Part shown: positions 1-9,611 of the stretch, one piece after another | How the letters are laid out: each line of letters starts with the position of its first letter | How positions within the stretch are numbered: the stretch's first letter is position 1 | Origin: Deferribacteraceae bacterium UBA6799 | Lineage (GTDB): Bacteria > Chrysiogenota > Deferribacteres > Deferribacterales > Geovibrionaceae | Assembly (NCBI GenBank): GCA_002452335.1 | Contig: DKFJ01000003.1 | Span: 86,735 to 150,734, forward strand | Length of the DNA: 64,000 nucleotides | Direction of reading: 5' to 3' | The notes under the pieces: generated by a model | Seen by the model: the letters and a program-made list of their open reading frames with translations, nothing else | What the model was told of the DNA's origin: nothing | Databases searched by the model: none | Made by a program: the position numbers and the translations under genes

Positions 1-1
1 T

Positions 2-142
2 CAGGCGCTGGAAACCACAAGAAACTTCGCCGGCGTAACAGGCATCTACAACATCACCAAAGAGGATCACTGCGGTCTGGATACATCGTCTCTGGTAATG
101 GTAAGGGTTAAGAACGGAAAATTCATTCTCGAAGACCTTTAA
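2..142 (+). CDS. Branched-chain amino acid ABC transporter substrate-binding protein, C-terminal fragment
   Basis: Only the last 46 codons lie in the window; the gene starts further left. The visible tail contains GVTGIYNITKEDHCGL and ends in VKNGKFILEDL. It aligns along its length with the tail of the complete binding protein at 15521-16639 (GIAGEFNMTSADHTGL, then IKNGEFVLAD). By that similarity it is a periplasmic LivK/LivJ-type ligand-binding protein of a branched-chain amino acid or related ABC importer. A terminator hairpin follows directly. The ligand cannot be predicted from the fragment. Confidence 0.7.
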   Translation, partial: QALETTRNFAGVTGIYNITKEDHCGLDTSSLVMVRVKNGKFILEDL

Positions 143-147
143 ATTAT

Positions 148-180
148 AAAGGGCATGGGTAAATCCTATGCCCTTTTTTT
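148..180 (+). terminator. Rho-independent terminator after the binding-protein gene
   Basis: The stem AGGGCAT..ATGCCCT, with a few extra pairs and a small bulge, is followed by a run of seven T. It begins six bases after the stop codon of the upstream binding-protein gene and separates it from iorA. Confidence 0.75.
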
Positions 181-245
181 GTTTTCAATCTAATCTCCTT
201 TGTGTATATTCTTTTTTACGCAATTTTATCAATCGGGGCTTTTTT

Positions 246-1982
246 ATGGTTAAAGGTTTTTTTCTGGGCAACGAACTTATGGCTCTGGCTGCTTATCACG
301 CCGGAGTAAAAAGCGCGTATGCCTATCCCGGCACTCCCTCCAGCGAGATATTATCGTCTTTCATGCATTTCGCTCCTGAAAGGTATTCCCAGTGGTCGCT
401 GAATGAAAAGATCGCTCTGGAGCTGGCGGCCGGCGAGGCAGTATCAGGCTCATACACCCTGTGCGCCATGAAGATGGTGGGGCTCAATGTGGCGGCCGAT
501 CCGCTCTTCTCTGTGGCATACACAGGCGTGGAGGGCGCTATGGTTCTGGTGTCCGCTGACGACCCCGGTCCATACAGCAGCCAGACGGAGCAGGACAGCC
601 GGATGTACGCGGTGAGCGCCAAGATGCCTGTTTTCGACCCCTGCAACCCGGTGGACGCATATCGCCTGACCCTGAAAGCCTATGAGATCTCAGCCAGATA
701 TCAGCTGCCGGTCATGGTGCGCCCTGTTATGCGTGTGTGCCATTCCAGACAGAATTTTTCCACAGATACAGAGCCGGCTCCCGCCATTAAAGGCTCTTTT
801 ATAAAAGACACCTCCCGCTGGGCGGCAACACCAAAATTCCGCAGGATGCTCCACGAAAAGCTGAACCGCACGCTGGAGATTCTGGCGGCGGAGAACGCCC
901 CGAAAATGCCCGAAAAGAAGCACGACATGGCAGTCATAGCGTCAGGATACGCATATGCCATGGCGCATGACGTTATAGAGTCTCTGGAGCTTCCGTTCGA
1001 TATCATCAAGGTGGACATGCCTTTCCCTCTGGATAAGCAGTTCGTCATCGAGGCCGAGATGGTATATGACAAAATAGTTGTTCTGGAAGAGACTTTTCCG
1101 GTCATCGAACGCAACTTTACCATAAAAACCGACGGCAGGCTCACCGGACTCATCCCGTCTGAAGGCGAGCTGACAGCCGACATCATAGAAAACTGCCTGA
1201 AAAAAACGGCGGGAATCCCCATAGATGAGAAAACAGACAGCGGCTTCGGCTCTCCAGCGCCTCTGAAACCCAGACTGTGCGCCGGATGCGGACACAGACC
1301 CGCTTTCTATGCCATGAAGCTGGCTGCGCCGGACGGCATCTACCCCGGCGACATAGGATGCTATACTCTGGGAATCAATCTGAATGCCGTGGACACCTGC
1401 ATATGCATGGGAGCGTCCATCACGTTCGCTGAGAGCATGAAACGCTCTAACCCGGATAAACCGGTCATCTGCACCATAGGCGACTCCACATTCTTTCACA
1501 CGGGCGTTTCGGGACTGACCAACGCCGTTCTTAATAAAGCGCCCATAGTGGTGGCTGTTCTGGATAACGAAACCACCGCCATGACAGGTTTTCAGCCTGT
1601 TCCCCACATGAGCGGGCTGATAAGCATAGAAGAGGCGTGTAAAGGCGCGGGGGTCAAAAACATAGTGACAGTGGACCCCTATAATCTGCTGAAGAGCGTG
1701 AACGCCTTAAGAGAGGCTCTGGAATATGCCCATGAGAACAACGCTCCCGCTGTTGTTATTTTCCGTAAAGAGTGCGTTACAAAAACAAGATATAAAAATA
1801 AGAAAACAGCCGTAATACTGGACAACTGCATAGACTGCACCATCTGCTATGACTGGTTCGAGTGTCCGGCGATATCCCGCAGCAGACCCAAACATATGGC
1901 AGAAATAGATGAATCAGCCTGCGTGGGCTGTATGGTCTGTTTACAGGTCTGCCCCAACAAAGCCATAGGGGTGAGAAAATGA
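246..1982 (+). CDS. iorA: Indolepyruvate:ferredoxin oxidoreductase, alpha subunit
   Basis: This is the catalytic subunit of the TPP-dependent enzyme that oxidatively decarboxylates aryl pyruvates (from aromatic amino acids) to aryl-acetyl-CoA and reduces ferredoxin. The 578-residue protein opens with the pyrimidine-binding fold (YAYPGTPSSE). It carries the LCAGCGHRP segment near residue 345, the TPP/Mg-binding region (GDIGCYTLG near 368, GDSTFFHTG near 411) and a C-terminal ferredoxin-like region from about residue 527 with two cysteine clusters (CIDCTICYDWFECP and CVGCMVCLQVCP). An in-frame start at 168 would add 26 residues that overlap the upstream terminator, so ATG 246 is preferred. It overlaps iorB by four bases, which implies translational coupling. 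Confidence 0.93.
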   Translation: MVKGFFLGNELMALAAYHAGVKSAYAYPGTPSSEILSSFMHFAPERYSQWSLNEKIALELAAGEAVSGSYTLCAMKMVGLNVAADPLFSVAYTGVEGAMVLVSADDPGPYSSQTEQDSRMYAVSAKMPVFDPCNPVDAYRLTLKAYEISARYQLPVMVRPVMRVCHSRQNFSTDTEPAPAIKGSFIKDTSRWAATPKFRRMLHEKLNRTLEILAAENAPKMPEKKHDMAVIASGYAYAMAHDVIESLELPFDIIKVDMPFPLDKQFVIEAEMVYDKIVVLEETFPVIERNFTIKTDGRLTGLIPSEGELTADIIENCLKKTAGIPIDEKTDSGFGSPAPLKPRLCAGCGHRPAFYAMKLAAPDGIYPGDIGCYTLGINLNAVDTCICMGASITFAESMKRSNPDKPVICTIGDSTFFHTGVSGLTNAVLNKAPIVVAVLDNETTAMTGFQPVPHMSGLISIEEACKGAGVKNIVTVDPYNLLKSVNALREALEYAHENNAPAVVIFRKECVTKTRYKNKKTAVILDNCIDCTICYDWFECPAISRSRPKHMAEIDESACVGCMVCLQVCPNKAIGVRK

Positions 1983-2491
1983 TAAAAGGCGTTATCTGCG
2001 GAAAAGGCGGACAGGGGGTCATAACCCTTAACGCCATGATAGGAACACTGGCAAGCGGGCTGGGGCTCAGCGCCATATCCGCCGAAACACACGGCATGGC
2101 TATGCGGGGCGGCTCAGTCGCCACATATATTAAGATAGGCGAAGGACAGAGCGCCAGCGTGGCTCTGGGCGACGGCGATTTCATCATCAGCCTGACCCGT
2201 GACGAGGCTCTGCGCAACCTGCCCTATCTGCGCCGGGGCGGCGTGCTCATTCTGGACACAGAGGACAAAACAGCCATAGAAGGTGATTTCAGAATAATCT
2301 CTCTGGACGCCACAGGCACAGCCAATGAAAAATTCGGTAATAAGATACTTGCGGGACAGATACTACTGGGCGCTTTTCTGGGATGTTTCAGGGGGCTGGA
2401 TGTTGACAAAGCCTTAGAAATACTGAAAAATGCGCCGAAAATTAATATAGACGCTGTAAAGTACGGAGTAGAAAATGCACAAACTGTCTGA
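1979..2491 (+). CDS. iorB: Indolepyruvate:ferredoxin oxidoreductase, beta subunit
   Basis: This is the gamma-type (2-oxoacid oxidoreductase) partner of IorA, with the expected N-terminal GKGGQGVITL nucleotide-binding-like loop and the HGMAMRGGSV segment typical of the family. At 170 residues it is slightly shorter than most IorB proteins. Its ATG lies in an ATGA overlap with the iorA stop codon. Its 3' end overlaps the start of the phenylacetate-CoA ligase gene by 17 bases, so iorA-iorB-paaK is one translationally linked operon. Confidence 0.92.
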   Translation: MIKGVICGKGGQGVITLNAMIGTLASGLGLSAISAETHGMAMRGGSVATYIKIGEGQSASVALGDGDFIISLTRDEALRNLPYLRRGGVLILDTEDKTAIEGDFRIISLDATGTANEKFGNKILAGQILLGAFLGCFRGLDVDKALEILKNAPKINIDAVKYGVENAQTV

Positions 2492-3698
2492 TATCCAGCT
2501 TTTAAAGCTCGGAACCACTCTTCATCATATAAAAAACTCGAACTCTTTTTACTGGTCCAGATACGAATCAGACAGAGTGACATCATACGAAGACCTGACC
2601 AAGATGCCTTTCATGACAAAAGAGATACTGCGCACAGGGTATCCTTTCGCCTTCGCCTGTGTCGAGCCCAAGCAGTGCATACGCATGCATATGTCCAGCG
2701 GAACCACAGGACACCCCATCATCAACCCCATGACCGAAGGTGACGTGAACCAGTGGGGCGATATGATGGCGAGATGCTACACCACTGCCGGAGTAACATC
2801 AGAAGACATAGTTCAGATAACTCCCTCTTTCGGGCTTTTTAACGGCGGATTCGGATTTCATTACGGCGCTGAAAAGCTTAAAAGTTTTATAATACCCATG
2901 GGCGCCGGACGCTCCATGCTCCAGCTTCAGTTCATAAAAGATCTGGAAACCACATGCCTCTGCGCCATAGCGTCCTATCCCATGAGACTGATCGAGGTGG
3001 CTAAACAGGAAGATTTCGACTTCAGAAAGACCAAGCTGCGTGTGGGAATCTTCGGCGCTGAAACCTGGACAGACGGCATGAGAAAACGTATCGAGAGGGA
3101 GATGGGCATAGAGTCATTCGACATCATAGGAATGACAGAGACAGGCGGCGTCGGTCTGGGAATAGACTGCACGGAACACGACGGAATACATGTATGGGAC
3201 GACCACTACATAGTAGAGATAATAAACCCCGAAACGGGCGAACCCCTGCCGGACGGGCAGGAGGGCGAGATGGTGGTGACCACCCTCACCCGTGAGGGAC
3301 TGCCTCTGATACGCTACCGCACCCGAGACATCACGAAGATAATCAGCAGAGAACCCTGCAAATGCGGTCTGCACACTGTAAAAGTGGCAAGACTCAAGGG
3401 CAGGACCGACGACATGCTGAAAGTGAAGGGAGTCAACTTCTACCCGGCTCAGATAGAATCTATCCTGATGGAGTTCACCGATATAGGCGAGGAATACCGC
3501 ATTATTCTCGACAAAAAGAACGAGAAGGGCGATGTGACGCTGGCTGTTGAAACATCCGGAATGATAGAAGAGGACAAAGACAGACTGCTGACCAAGCTGT
3601 ACGATTTCCTCGGTTTTCATGTGGACGTTCAGTTTCTGAAGATAGGAACTCTGGAACGCTCCCCCGGAAAGGCCGTAAGAGTGGTTGACAACAGATAA
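2475..3698 (+). CDS. paaK: Phenylacetate-CoA ligase (AMP-forming)
   Basis: This member of the adenylate-forming enzyme superfamily activates phenylacetate or related aryl acetates with ATP and CoA. The 407-residue protein shows the phosphate-binding loop SSGTTGHP near residue 74, GAETWTDGMR in the middle, the MTETGGVG motif, YRTRDIT, and the C-terminal hinge region with KVKGVNFYP. Its position directly behind iorAB is a common arrangement. IorAB makes aryl-acetyl-CoA and PaaK interconverts the free acid and CoA ester, so the operon can run aromatic amino acid degradation with ATP recovery or synthesis from aryl acids. The direction of flux is inference. It converges with the next gene, with one base between the stop codons. 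Confidence 0.92.
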   Translation: MHKLSDIQLLKLGTTLHHIKNSNSFYWSRYESDRVTSYEDLTKMPFMTKEILRTGYPFAFACVEPKQCIRMHMSSGTTGHPIINPMTEGDVNQWGDMMARCYTTAGVTSEDIVQITPSFGLFNGGFGFHYGAEKLKSFIIPMGAGRSMLQLQFIKDLETTCLCAIASYPMRLIEVAKQEDFDFRKTKLRVGIFGAETWTDGMRKRIEREMGIESFDIIGMTETGGVGLGIDCTEHDGIHVWDDHYIVEIINPETGEPLPDGQEGEMVVTTLTREGLPLIRYRTRDITKIISREPCKCGLHTVKVARLKGRTDDMLKVKGVNFYPAQIESILMEFTDIGEEYRIILDKKNEKGDVTLAVETSGMIEEDKDRLLTKLYDFLGFHVDVQFLKIGTLERSPGKAVRVVDNR

Positions 3699-3699
3699 T

Positions 3700-4302
3700 C
3701 TATTTGACCCGTGGCAGATGCAGCCCTCTTTTAAGCGTGTACATGCGGACGAAGAAGACCAGAACAGCGCTGAGAGCGGTGTTTGGAGTCTGAGCAAATC
3801 CGGCGTAGTCCAGAGCGCAGAAGAGCGAACCGCCGGCTATACAGGCGGATGCGTAAACTTCGCTGGTCAGGACGAAAGGCGTTGAGCCGATCAGAACATC
3901 ACGCATCATTCCACCCAGTGTCCCTGTCATGACGCCGAATATCATACTGCCGATATATCCCACCCCGCTGTGAAGAGCGATGTTGATCCCGATGACATTG
4001 AACACGCCCAGCCCCAGAGCATCCATCCACACCAGCAGATTATATTTCTTATTAACATGGCTGTGAAAAAGAAAAACGATCACGGCAGCCAGAAGCGACA
4101 GAAAGAGATAGTTCAGATCCTTAAACAGAAACGGTGGAACACGCCCCAGCATGGTGTCTCTGACTGTGCCGCCTCCGACGGCGGTCACCACCGCCAGAAA
4201 ACTGATTCCATATATGTCCAGCTCTTTTCTGGCCCCAGCCAGAGCGCCGCTGACGGCAAAAGCAAACGTACCCAAAAGATCCAGAAAGTATAAAAGCGTC
4301 AT
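3700..4302 (-). CDS. Trimeric intracellular cation channel family membrane protein (UPF0126/YicG-like)
   Basis: This 200-residue integral membrane protein is made of two related halves of hydrophobic helices. It carries the glycine-rich repeats GGGTVRD and GGMMRDV that mark the UPF0126 family, whose members form TRIC-type channels. About six to seven membrane spans can be read. Family knowledge suggests a cation or glycine-type conductance in the inner membrane, and the ion is not evident here. The start codon overlaps the stop of the upstream FetB-like permease gene (ATGA), so the two are co-translated. Confidence 0.82.
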   Translation of the reverse strand: MTLLYFLDLLGTFAFAVSGALAGARKELDIYGISFLAVVTAVGGGTVRDTMLGRVPPFLFKDLNYLFLSLLAAVIVFLFHSHVNKKYNLLVWMDALGLGVFNVIGINIALHSGVGYIGSMIFGVMTGTLGGMMRDVLIGSTPFVLTSEVYASACIAGGSLFCALDYAGFAQTPNTALSAVLVFFVRMYTLKRGLHLPRVK

Positions 4303-5045
4303 GCGGTAACCTCAGTAGCCGCTGTCTTCACCATTTCGATCATGAACAGCCGGCAGGCGATATAGGATGTCAGGAAATTGACCCCGAAAATCATATACAT
4401 CACCACGAGCTGATATACAACAGCTTTCAGCGGAGAAACACCTGCCATGATAAGCCCCGCCGCAAGTCCCGGCAGAAGAACCACTCCCAGAGACGCTATG
4501 TTGTTCAGAACCGGTCTGACTCCCGCCCGGATAGAGTTGTTCACGCTGTCTTTCGCCGCTGTGTCCATGGGAAGCCCCAGCGCCAGTATGCCCTTTATCG
4601 TTGGCAGGTTAGCCCTCGCCTCCGCCCGGAGTCTGTCCACAGTGATGCTGTAGGCGTTCATGCAGTTGCCCACAACCATTCCGGCAACGGGAAGAACGGA
4701 GTTCATCTGTATAGGAACAGCGCCGCTGAGAATCACCGGCAGAAGCCCCAGCATGGAAGGAATATATATGGACAGAAACCCCCGCAGGATGCAGGAGCAT
4801 TCGGCGTTTACCCTGTCCTTCGCCGTGTATGCGGCAAAGACTGACATGAAAGCGGCAAAATATATAACGTGCCACACACTCTGAAGTTTAAAGATATATT
4901 CCAGAGCGATCCCCATCAGAAACATCTGAAAAACTGAGCGCACGCCTGCCACGCTGATCTGTTTTGTAATGTCCAGACCGATCTTTTTGCTGAATATGAG
5001 AGAGAATATAAAAAAGAACGCAATCGCAATATATGATCCCGTCAT
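4299..5045 (-). CDS. fetB: FetB/YbbM-family ABC transporter permease (UPF0014)
   Basis: This polytopic membrane protein of 248 residues belongs to the UPF0014 family. In E. coli FetB pairs with the ATPase FetA for iron export. Family segments visible include VRSVFQMFLMGIALEYIF near the N-terminus and PVAGMVVGNCMNA in the middle. A TTG at 5063 would extend it by six codons. The ATG at 5045 is preferred because AGAGG sits six bases before it. No ATP-binding partner lies next to it, and the co-translated neighbour is a TRIC-family channel. The substrate is therefore uncertain, and the gene symbol reflects family only. Confidence 0.8.
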   Translation of the reverse strand: MTGSYIAIAFFFIFSLIFSKKIGLDITKQISVAGVRSVFQMFLMGIALEYIFKLQSVWHVIYFAAFMSVFAAYTAKDRVNAECSCILRGFLSIYIPSMLGLLPVILSGAVPIQMNSVLPVAGMVVGNCMNAYSITVDRLRAEARANLPTIKGILALGLPMDTAAKDSVNNSIRAGVRPVLNNIASLGVVLLPGLAAGLIMAGVSPLKAVVYQLVVMYMIFGVNFLTSYIACRLFMIEMVKTAATEVTA

Positions 5046-5197
5046 AACAAACCTCTGCGCCAAGTCATTATTATCTGTAAATAGATTTTACAGGTTGAAA
5101 GAAGTTAGCCTTGTATATACTGTATCCTAAACTTATACTAACATTATAACAGACATATGGTAACATACAATGTATTACTATTATTCGGGGACTCATT

Positions 5198-7927
5198 ATG
5201 AGTGCGGATTTATTAACTGAAAAAAAGCCGCTTACTTTTTGGCTTTTTATTATTATTTTTTCTGTTCTGGGGTTCGCAGGCAACTATCTCAGGGTTGAGC
5301 TGTTTTTTAACGTTGACGTGCTTTTCGGCAGCATATTCGCCATGCTTGCGGTCAAATACATAGGCAGATACGCTATTCTTCCCGCTTTCATAGCTTCGCT
5401 TTATACCTATGTGCTGTGGAATCACCCCTACGCTATAATTATTTTCACGGCGGAAACGGCCTTCGTCAGTTTTTTCCGGGAAAAAACAGGCGATATGATC
5501 GTTATCGATCTGATATACTGGGTCACCTGCGGTTTCGCCATGATTTTCGTCACCTATCACCTGATAATGGGAATGGATCTGAACTCAACTCTGCTGATAA
5601 TGCTGAAACAGAGCACAAACGGAATAGTGAATACCCTGATAGGTTCGGCTATCTTTCATCTTTTCAACTATACGATGAAAATCTCCGGCAGAAGCTATCA
5701 GCGGGTGTATTTCAAGCATATCTTCTTTAAAATGCTGGTGATCACCGCCGTTCTTCCCGCTCTCATATTTATAATAGTAAACGTGAAAAAAAGCAGAGAC
5801 AACATGTCTGACGAGCTTACTTCCAGACTGAACACAGTGTATAACGCCACCGCCACATCTATGGTCAGCTTTTTCGATGAATCGATCAAAAAAGAGGTCC
5901 TGCTCTCGGATCTGGTTCTCTCCGGCGACAGCATCTATCAGGCCAACGATCAGTTTCACATAGACAACCATCTGATAAGCGTACTCAAATCCACATCAGG
6001 ATTCAAGAATCTGAGCATAATCGATCCGGAGCTGAAAGCATTATCCACCTTCACCAAGGAGAACGGAAGGATAGTCAGTCTCAGGAACAAGGATTTCAGC
6101 AGCCACAGCTTCTTCTCCGCCGCCGCTGATAAAAACATCTATGTGTCTGATGTCATAGACAGCGGCATAACAGGATCACAGAGAAATACTGTAGCGCTCG
6201 TAAAAACCATCAAAAACAGAGACGGAAAAATATACGGTTTTATTCAGGGATCTATCGATTTTCATGCTATCAAAGACATGATGATCAACCTGACCAAAGA
6301 TTCTGAAACCTATTTCACTCTTATCGACCGTCACGGAAATATTGTGCTGAGCACTAACCCGCAGTACGAGGACTCCATAAAATACATGGACAGAAAAATC
6401 CTCGGCATAGCAGTTCCCGTGAAAAATGACGTCTATCAATGGACTCCCAGACCCAATGCCAATACGTCCGTTATGACACGCTGGAAAAACTCCTATTATA
6501 TCAGATCAGGTATCATCTCTGATGAGATTCCCCTGAAGCTGATCGGAGAACTGCCTCTGAACAACTATGTGGAATTCATGAATAAAACAGGCTTCAACGC
6601 GATGATCATCATTTTTGTCATGATACTGCTGTCGATACTCTCCGCATGGCTTTTCAGCAGAAGAGCGGCGTATCATCTGACAGAGCTTGCCGAAAGCACG
6701 AAGGGACTTCCGGACAAGATCAGCCGTGGAGAAACGATGGAGTGGAAAGAGTCTGTCTTCGACGAAGTAGTTCAGCTGACAGATAACTTCAGAAACATGG
6801 AAAAGCAGCTTGCGGACAGTTTTTCCACATTGAAACTCCAGACCAGCGAGCTGAACCTGATACTGGACTCACTGCCCCTGTCCATTTTTATGAAAGATAC
6901 CAAGAACAATATTCTGATGGGCAACAAATACTCCGCCCAGATGTTCGGCGTGTCCATAGACGAGATGGAGAACAGACCTGTTAAGGATTTCTTCCCGATA
7001 GATTTCGGCAGATATTATGACGACGATCTGGAGATAATCAAGACAGGAAAACCAATCCGCAGAATAATCCAGCGCTATATCACAAACAAAGGGGAGCGCA
7101 CCGTAATAACCGACAAAGTCCCTATAATGAATAATTACGGAGAGGTACAATCCATTCTAGTCATCTCCACAGACATCACTGACGACATCAGAGCGCAGGA
7201 GGAAAAGACCCGCACTCTGGACGCCCTGTATCAGCAGTCGAAAATGGCGGAAATGGGCGCCATGATAGGCGCTATAGCCCACCAGTGGAAGCAGCCTCTG
7301 AACTCTCTGGGGCTTCTGGCTCAGGTGATAGTATCTGACGCGGAGGATGGAACCGCCGACAAGGAATCGCTCATCAACAACGCCCAGATGATAATGACCA
7401 GCGTGCAGTTCATGAACCAGACTATAAACGATTTCTCCGGTTTTTTCAGACACGACAAAAAGAACGAGCTTTTTACCGCCTGTGAGACCATAAAAGAGAT
7501 CTATGCTCTTATTGACAGACAGTTCGAAAAAAACGCCATAGAAGTGGTCTTTCACGATCACAGACATTTTGATGTTTTCGGGCTTAAAAACGAGTTCAAA
7601 CAGGTCTGCCTGAATGTTCTGAACAATGCCAAAGAGGCGCTGATAGCATCCCAGCAGAAGCATAAGCGTGTGGATATTTCATACGGCCTTAATGAAAAGT
7701 ACGGTCAGATCATAATCAGCGATAACGCCGGAGGAATAGACAGCTCGCTTCTCCCTGACGCTCTTTTCGAGATGAACAAAACCACCAAAACGGAAGGAAC
7801 AGGTCTGGGGCTTTATATCTGCAAAACAATAATAACATCTCACATGGGCGGCACCATCACAGCGGAAAACAAAAACGGCGGAGCCTGCTTCACCATAACC
7901 CTGCCCATAGTCTCCCTTGAGCCCTGA
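5198..7927 (+). CDS. Membrane sensor histidine kinase with integral-membrane, Cache-like and PAS domains
   Basis: The 909-residue kinase has a multi-span N-terminus (about residues 10-190, MASE1-like in appearance), a membrane-flanked extracytoplasmic region of about 250 residues resembling a double Cache domain, another membrane span near 470, and a linker. A PAS domain follows from about 550 (SLPLSIFMKDTKNNILMGN), then the phosphoacceptor helix with AHQWKQPLN (His near 695), the N-box NVLNNAKEA and a G-box GTGLGLY near 867. The AHQWKQPLN H-box is of the type often found in orphan kinases of delta- and epsilonproteobacteria and Deferribacteres. No response regulator is adjacent, so the output partner must be encoded elsewhere. 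The start has CGGGG seven bases upstream. Confidence 0.87.
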   Translation: MSADLLTEKKPLTFWLFIIIFSVLGFAGNYLRVELFFNVDVLFGSIFAMLAVKYIGRYAILPAFIASLYTYVLWNHPYAIIIFTAETAFVSFFREKTGDMIVIDLIYWVTCGFAMIFVTYHLIMGMDLNSTLLIMLKQSTNGIVNTLIGSAIFHLFNYTMKISGRSYQRVYFKHIFFKMLVITAVLPALIFIIVNVKKSRDNMSDELTSRLNTVYNATATSMVSFFDESIKKEVLLSDLVLSGDSIYQANDQFHIDNHLISVLKSTSGFKNLSIIDPELKALSTFTKENGRIVSLRNKDFSSHSFFSAAADKNIYVSDVIDSGITGSQRNTVALVKTIKNRDGKIYGFIQGSIDFHAIKDMMINLTKDSETYFTLIDRHGNIVLSTNPQYEDSIKYMDRKILGIAVPVKNDVYQWTPRPNANTSVMTRWKNSYYIRSGIISDEIPLKLIGELPLNNYVEFMNKTGFNAMIIIFVMILLSILSAWLFSRRAAYHLTELAESTKGLPDKISRGETMEWKESVFDEVVQLTDNFRNMEKQLADSFSTLKLQTSELNLILDSLPLSIFMKDTKNNILMGNKYSAQMFGVSIDEMENRPVKDFFPIDFGRYYDDDLEIIKTGKPIRRIIQRYITNKGERTVITDKVPIMNNYGEVQSILVISTDITDDIRAQEEKTRTLDALYQQSKMAEMGAMIGAIAHQWKQPLNSLGLLAQVIVSDAEDGTADKESLINNAQMIMTSVQFMNQTINDFSGFFRHDKKNELFTACETIKEIYALIDRQFEKNAIEVVFHDHRHFDVFGLKNEFKQVCLNVLNNAKEALIASQQKHKRVDISYGLNEKYGQIIISDNAGGIDSSLLPDALFEMNKTTKTEGTGLGLYICKTIITSHMGGTITAENKNGGACFTITLPIVSLEP

Positions 7928-8030
7928 CCCGCTGACTCAATATATTTTATTATCTGTCAGTAAGTTTTTCGTTTTCATGTTATATTATATAATAACCTTT
8001 CAAATCTTATGCCATTCCGGAGGATGATGT

Positions 8031-9500
8031 ATGCTCGATAGTTTTGAGAAACAGAAAACCATATCCAAAGAGGAATACGACAGGGAGCTCCAAAGACTCC
8101 GCACGGAACTGATTAACGCTCAATACGAGTTCAAAAAATATAAACGTCCGATGATAGTGGTGCTCACGGGACTGGACGGCTCCGGAAAAGGCGATCTGGT
8201 AAACTTCATGGCTGATATCATGGACACCAGGATGATAGAGACCTCTACTTTCTGGCAGGAAACGGACGAGGAGAAGGAACGCCCCTACTACTTCCGCTTC
8301 TGGAACGCCATGCCGCCCGGCGGAAAACTTGGCATCTATTTCAACGGCTGGTACGAACGCTGCATCAAAAGACATCTGGAAGGCACTGACAACGCAGAGC
8401 AGTTCACAAAAAAACTGGAAGAAGCCGCCGATTTCGAAAAGATGCTGGCTCTGGACGGAACAGTGATAGTAAAGATGTGGGCTCACATCTCTAAAAAAGA
8501 ACAGAAAAAACGCCACGAAAAACTCGCCGTCAAATTTAAGCAGAGCAATGACATAGCCGAACGGGCCCAGTGGTATTACAGCAACTATGAAAAGATAACC
8601 CAGAGCGCCGAAATGGCGTATAAGACCACCCACAATGAGTTCGCCCCCTGGGAGATAATAGACTGCTCAGACAGACGAACCAGAGAGATTCGCTTTCTCC
8701 AGATAATACTGGATTATATGAACAGAGGACTGAAAGCGGAACTGCCGAAAAGCCGCACAGACAACATCACCGGTCTGTCTTTTCCCAATGTTCTGGATTC
8801 GCTTAAGCAGAACGGCGAAACCGATTCTAAAACATACCGCAAGGAGATGGACACCCTGGTGGCTGAGCTGCGCCCGCTGGCATGGGAAGCATATAAAAAA
8901 GGACTCAGCTCTATGATAGTTTTCGAGGGATGGGACGCCGCCGGTAAGGGCGGATGCATCCGCCGTCTGCTCAGAGCCTTTGACATGAGGCTCTCAAAAG
9001 TAACATCAATCGCCGCCCCGACATCCGAGGAGCTGTCCAGACATTATCTCTGGCGTTTCTGGCGTCAGGTGCCCAGAGCAGGTCATATATCCATTTTTGA
9101 CAGATCCTGGTACGGACGTGTTCTGGTGGAGCGCCTGGAAAACATCACCCCTCCCGGCGACTGGTTCAGAGGATATTCCGAGATCAGCAGTTTTGAGGCG
9201 CATCTGGCGGACAGAGGTGTTCTGCTGCTGAAATTCTTTCTGCACATATCCGACGATGAACAGCTTGAGCGGTTCAAAGAGCGTCAGGAGATTCCCTGGA
9301 AACAGCACAAGATAACTGATGAGGACTGGCGCAACAGAGAGAAAAACGACCAGTATAAGGACGCCTACAACGAGATGTTCTTCAAAACCAGCACACGGCA
9401 CGCCCCCTGGACGATAGTCCCGGCGAATGATAAAAAGGCGGCGAGACTGACCGTTCTGAGAAGCGTGAAAGAAGCGTTTGAAAAAGCGCTGGCAAAATAA
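8031..9500 (+). CDS. pap: Polyphosphate:AMP phosphotransferase (two-domain PPK2 family)
   Basis: The enzyme moves phosphate from polyphosphate to AMP, making ADP. The 489-residue protein contains two tandem PPK2 domains, the architecture of class II PPK2 (PAP). The first has Walker A GLDGSGKG at residues 47-54 and RFWNAMPPGGK. The second has GWDAAGKG near 301-308, then RFWRQVPRAGHISIFDRSWYGR (shown in pieces: RFWRQVP, FDRSWYGR). The second domain keeps the complete DRSWYGR lid/Walker B-like motif, whereas the first has NGWYERC in its place. This suggests, as in characterised PAPs, that the C-terminal domain is the main catalytic one. The start ATG has GGAGGA upstream, and a strong terminator follows. 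Confidence 0.9.
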   Translation: MLDSFEKQKTISKEEYDRELQRLRTELINAQYEFKKYKRPMIVVLTGLDGSGKGDLVNFMADIMDTRMIETSTFWQETDEEKERPYYFRFWNAMPPGGKLGIYFNGWYERCIKRHLEGTDNAEQFTKKLEEAADFEKMLALDGTVIVKMWAHISKKEQKKRHEKLAVKFKQSNDIAERAQWYYSNYEKITQSAEMAYKTTHNEFAPWEIIDCSDRRTREIRFLQIILDYMNRGLKAELPKSRTDNITGLSFPNVLDSLKQNGETDSKTYRKEMDTLVAELRPLAWEAYKKGLSSMIVFEGWDAAGKGGCIRRLLRAFDMRLSKVTSIAAPTSEELSRHYLWRFWRQVPRAGHISIFDRSWYGRVLVERLENITPPGDWFRGYSEISSFEAHLADRGVLLLKFFLHISDDEQLERFKERQEIPWKQHKITDEDWRNREKNDQYKDAYNEMFFKTSTRHAPWTIVPANDKKAARLTVLRSVKEAFEKALAK

Positions 9501-9506
9501 AAACCG

Positions 9507-9533
9507 GGCGGTATGCAGATACCGCCTTTTTTT
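9507..9533 (+). terminator. Rho-independent terminator after the polyphosphate:AMP phosphotransferase gene
   Basis: A perfect eight-base-pair stem GGCGGTAT/ATACCGCC with loop GCAG is followed by seven T. It starts six bases after the stop codon. Confidence 0.9.
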
Positions 9534-9611
9534 GTATATGGGCAAAATATGCGCATAGGTGTGAATTTTTTACTAATTTAAATTTACGAGGACTTGGTAT
9601 ATTCTAGTCTT

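Noticed and set aside
168..245. Longer N-terminus for IorA
   Set aside because: The extra 26 residues begin in the T run of the upstream terminator and do not belong to the IorA family; ATG 246 gives the usual start.
5064..5197. Promoter TTGAAA with TATACT before the large histidine kinase
   Set aside because: The spacing is only 15 bases and several alternative AT-rich hexamers exist, so no single promoter could be supported.
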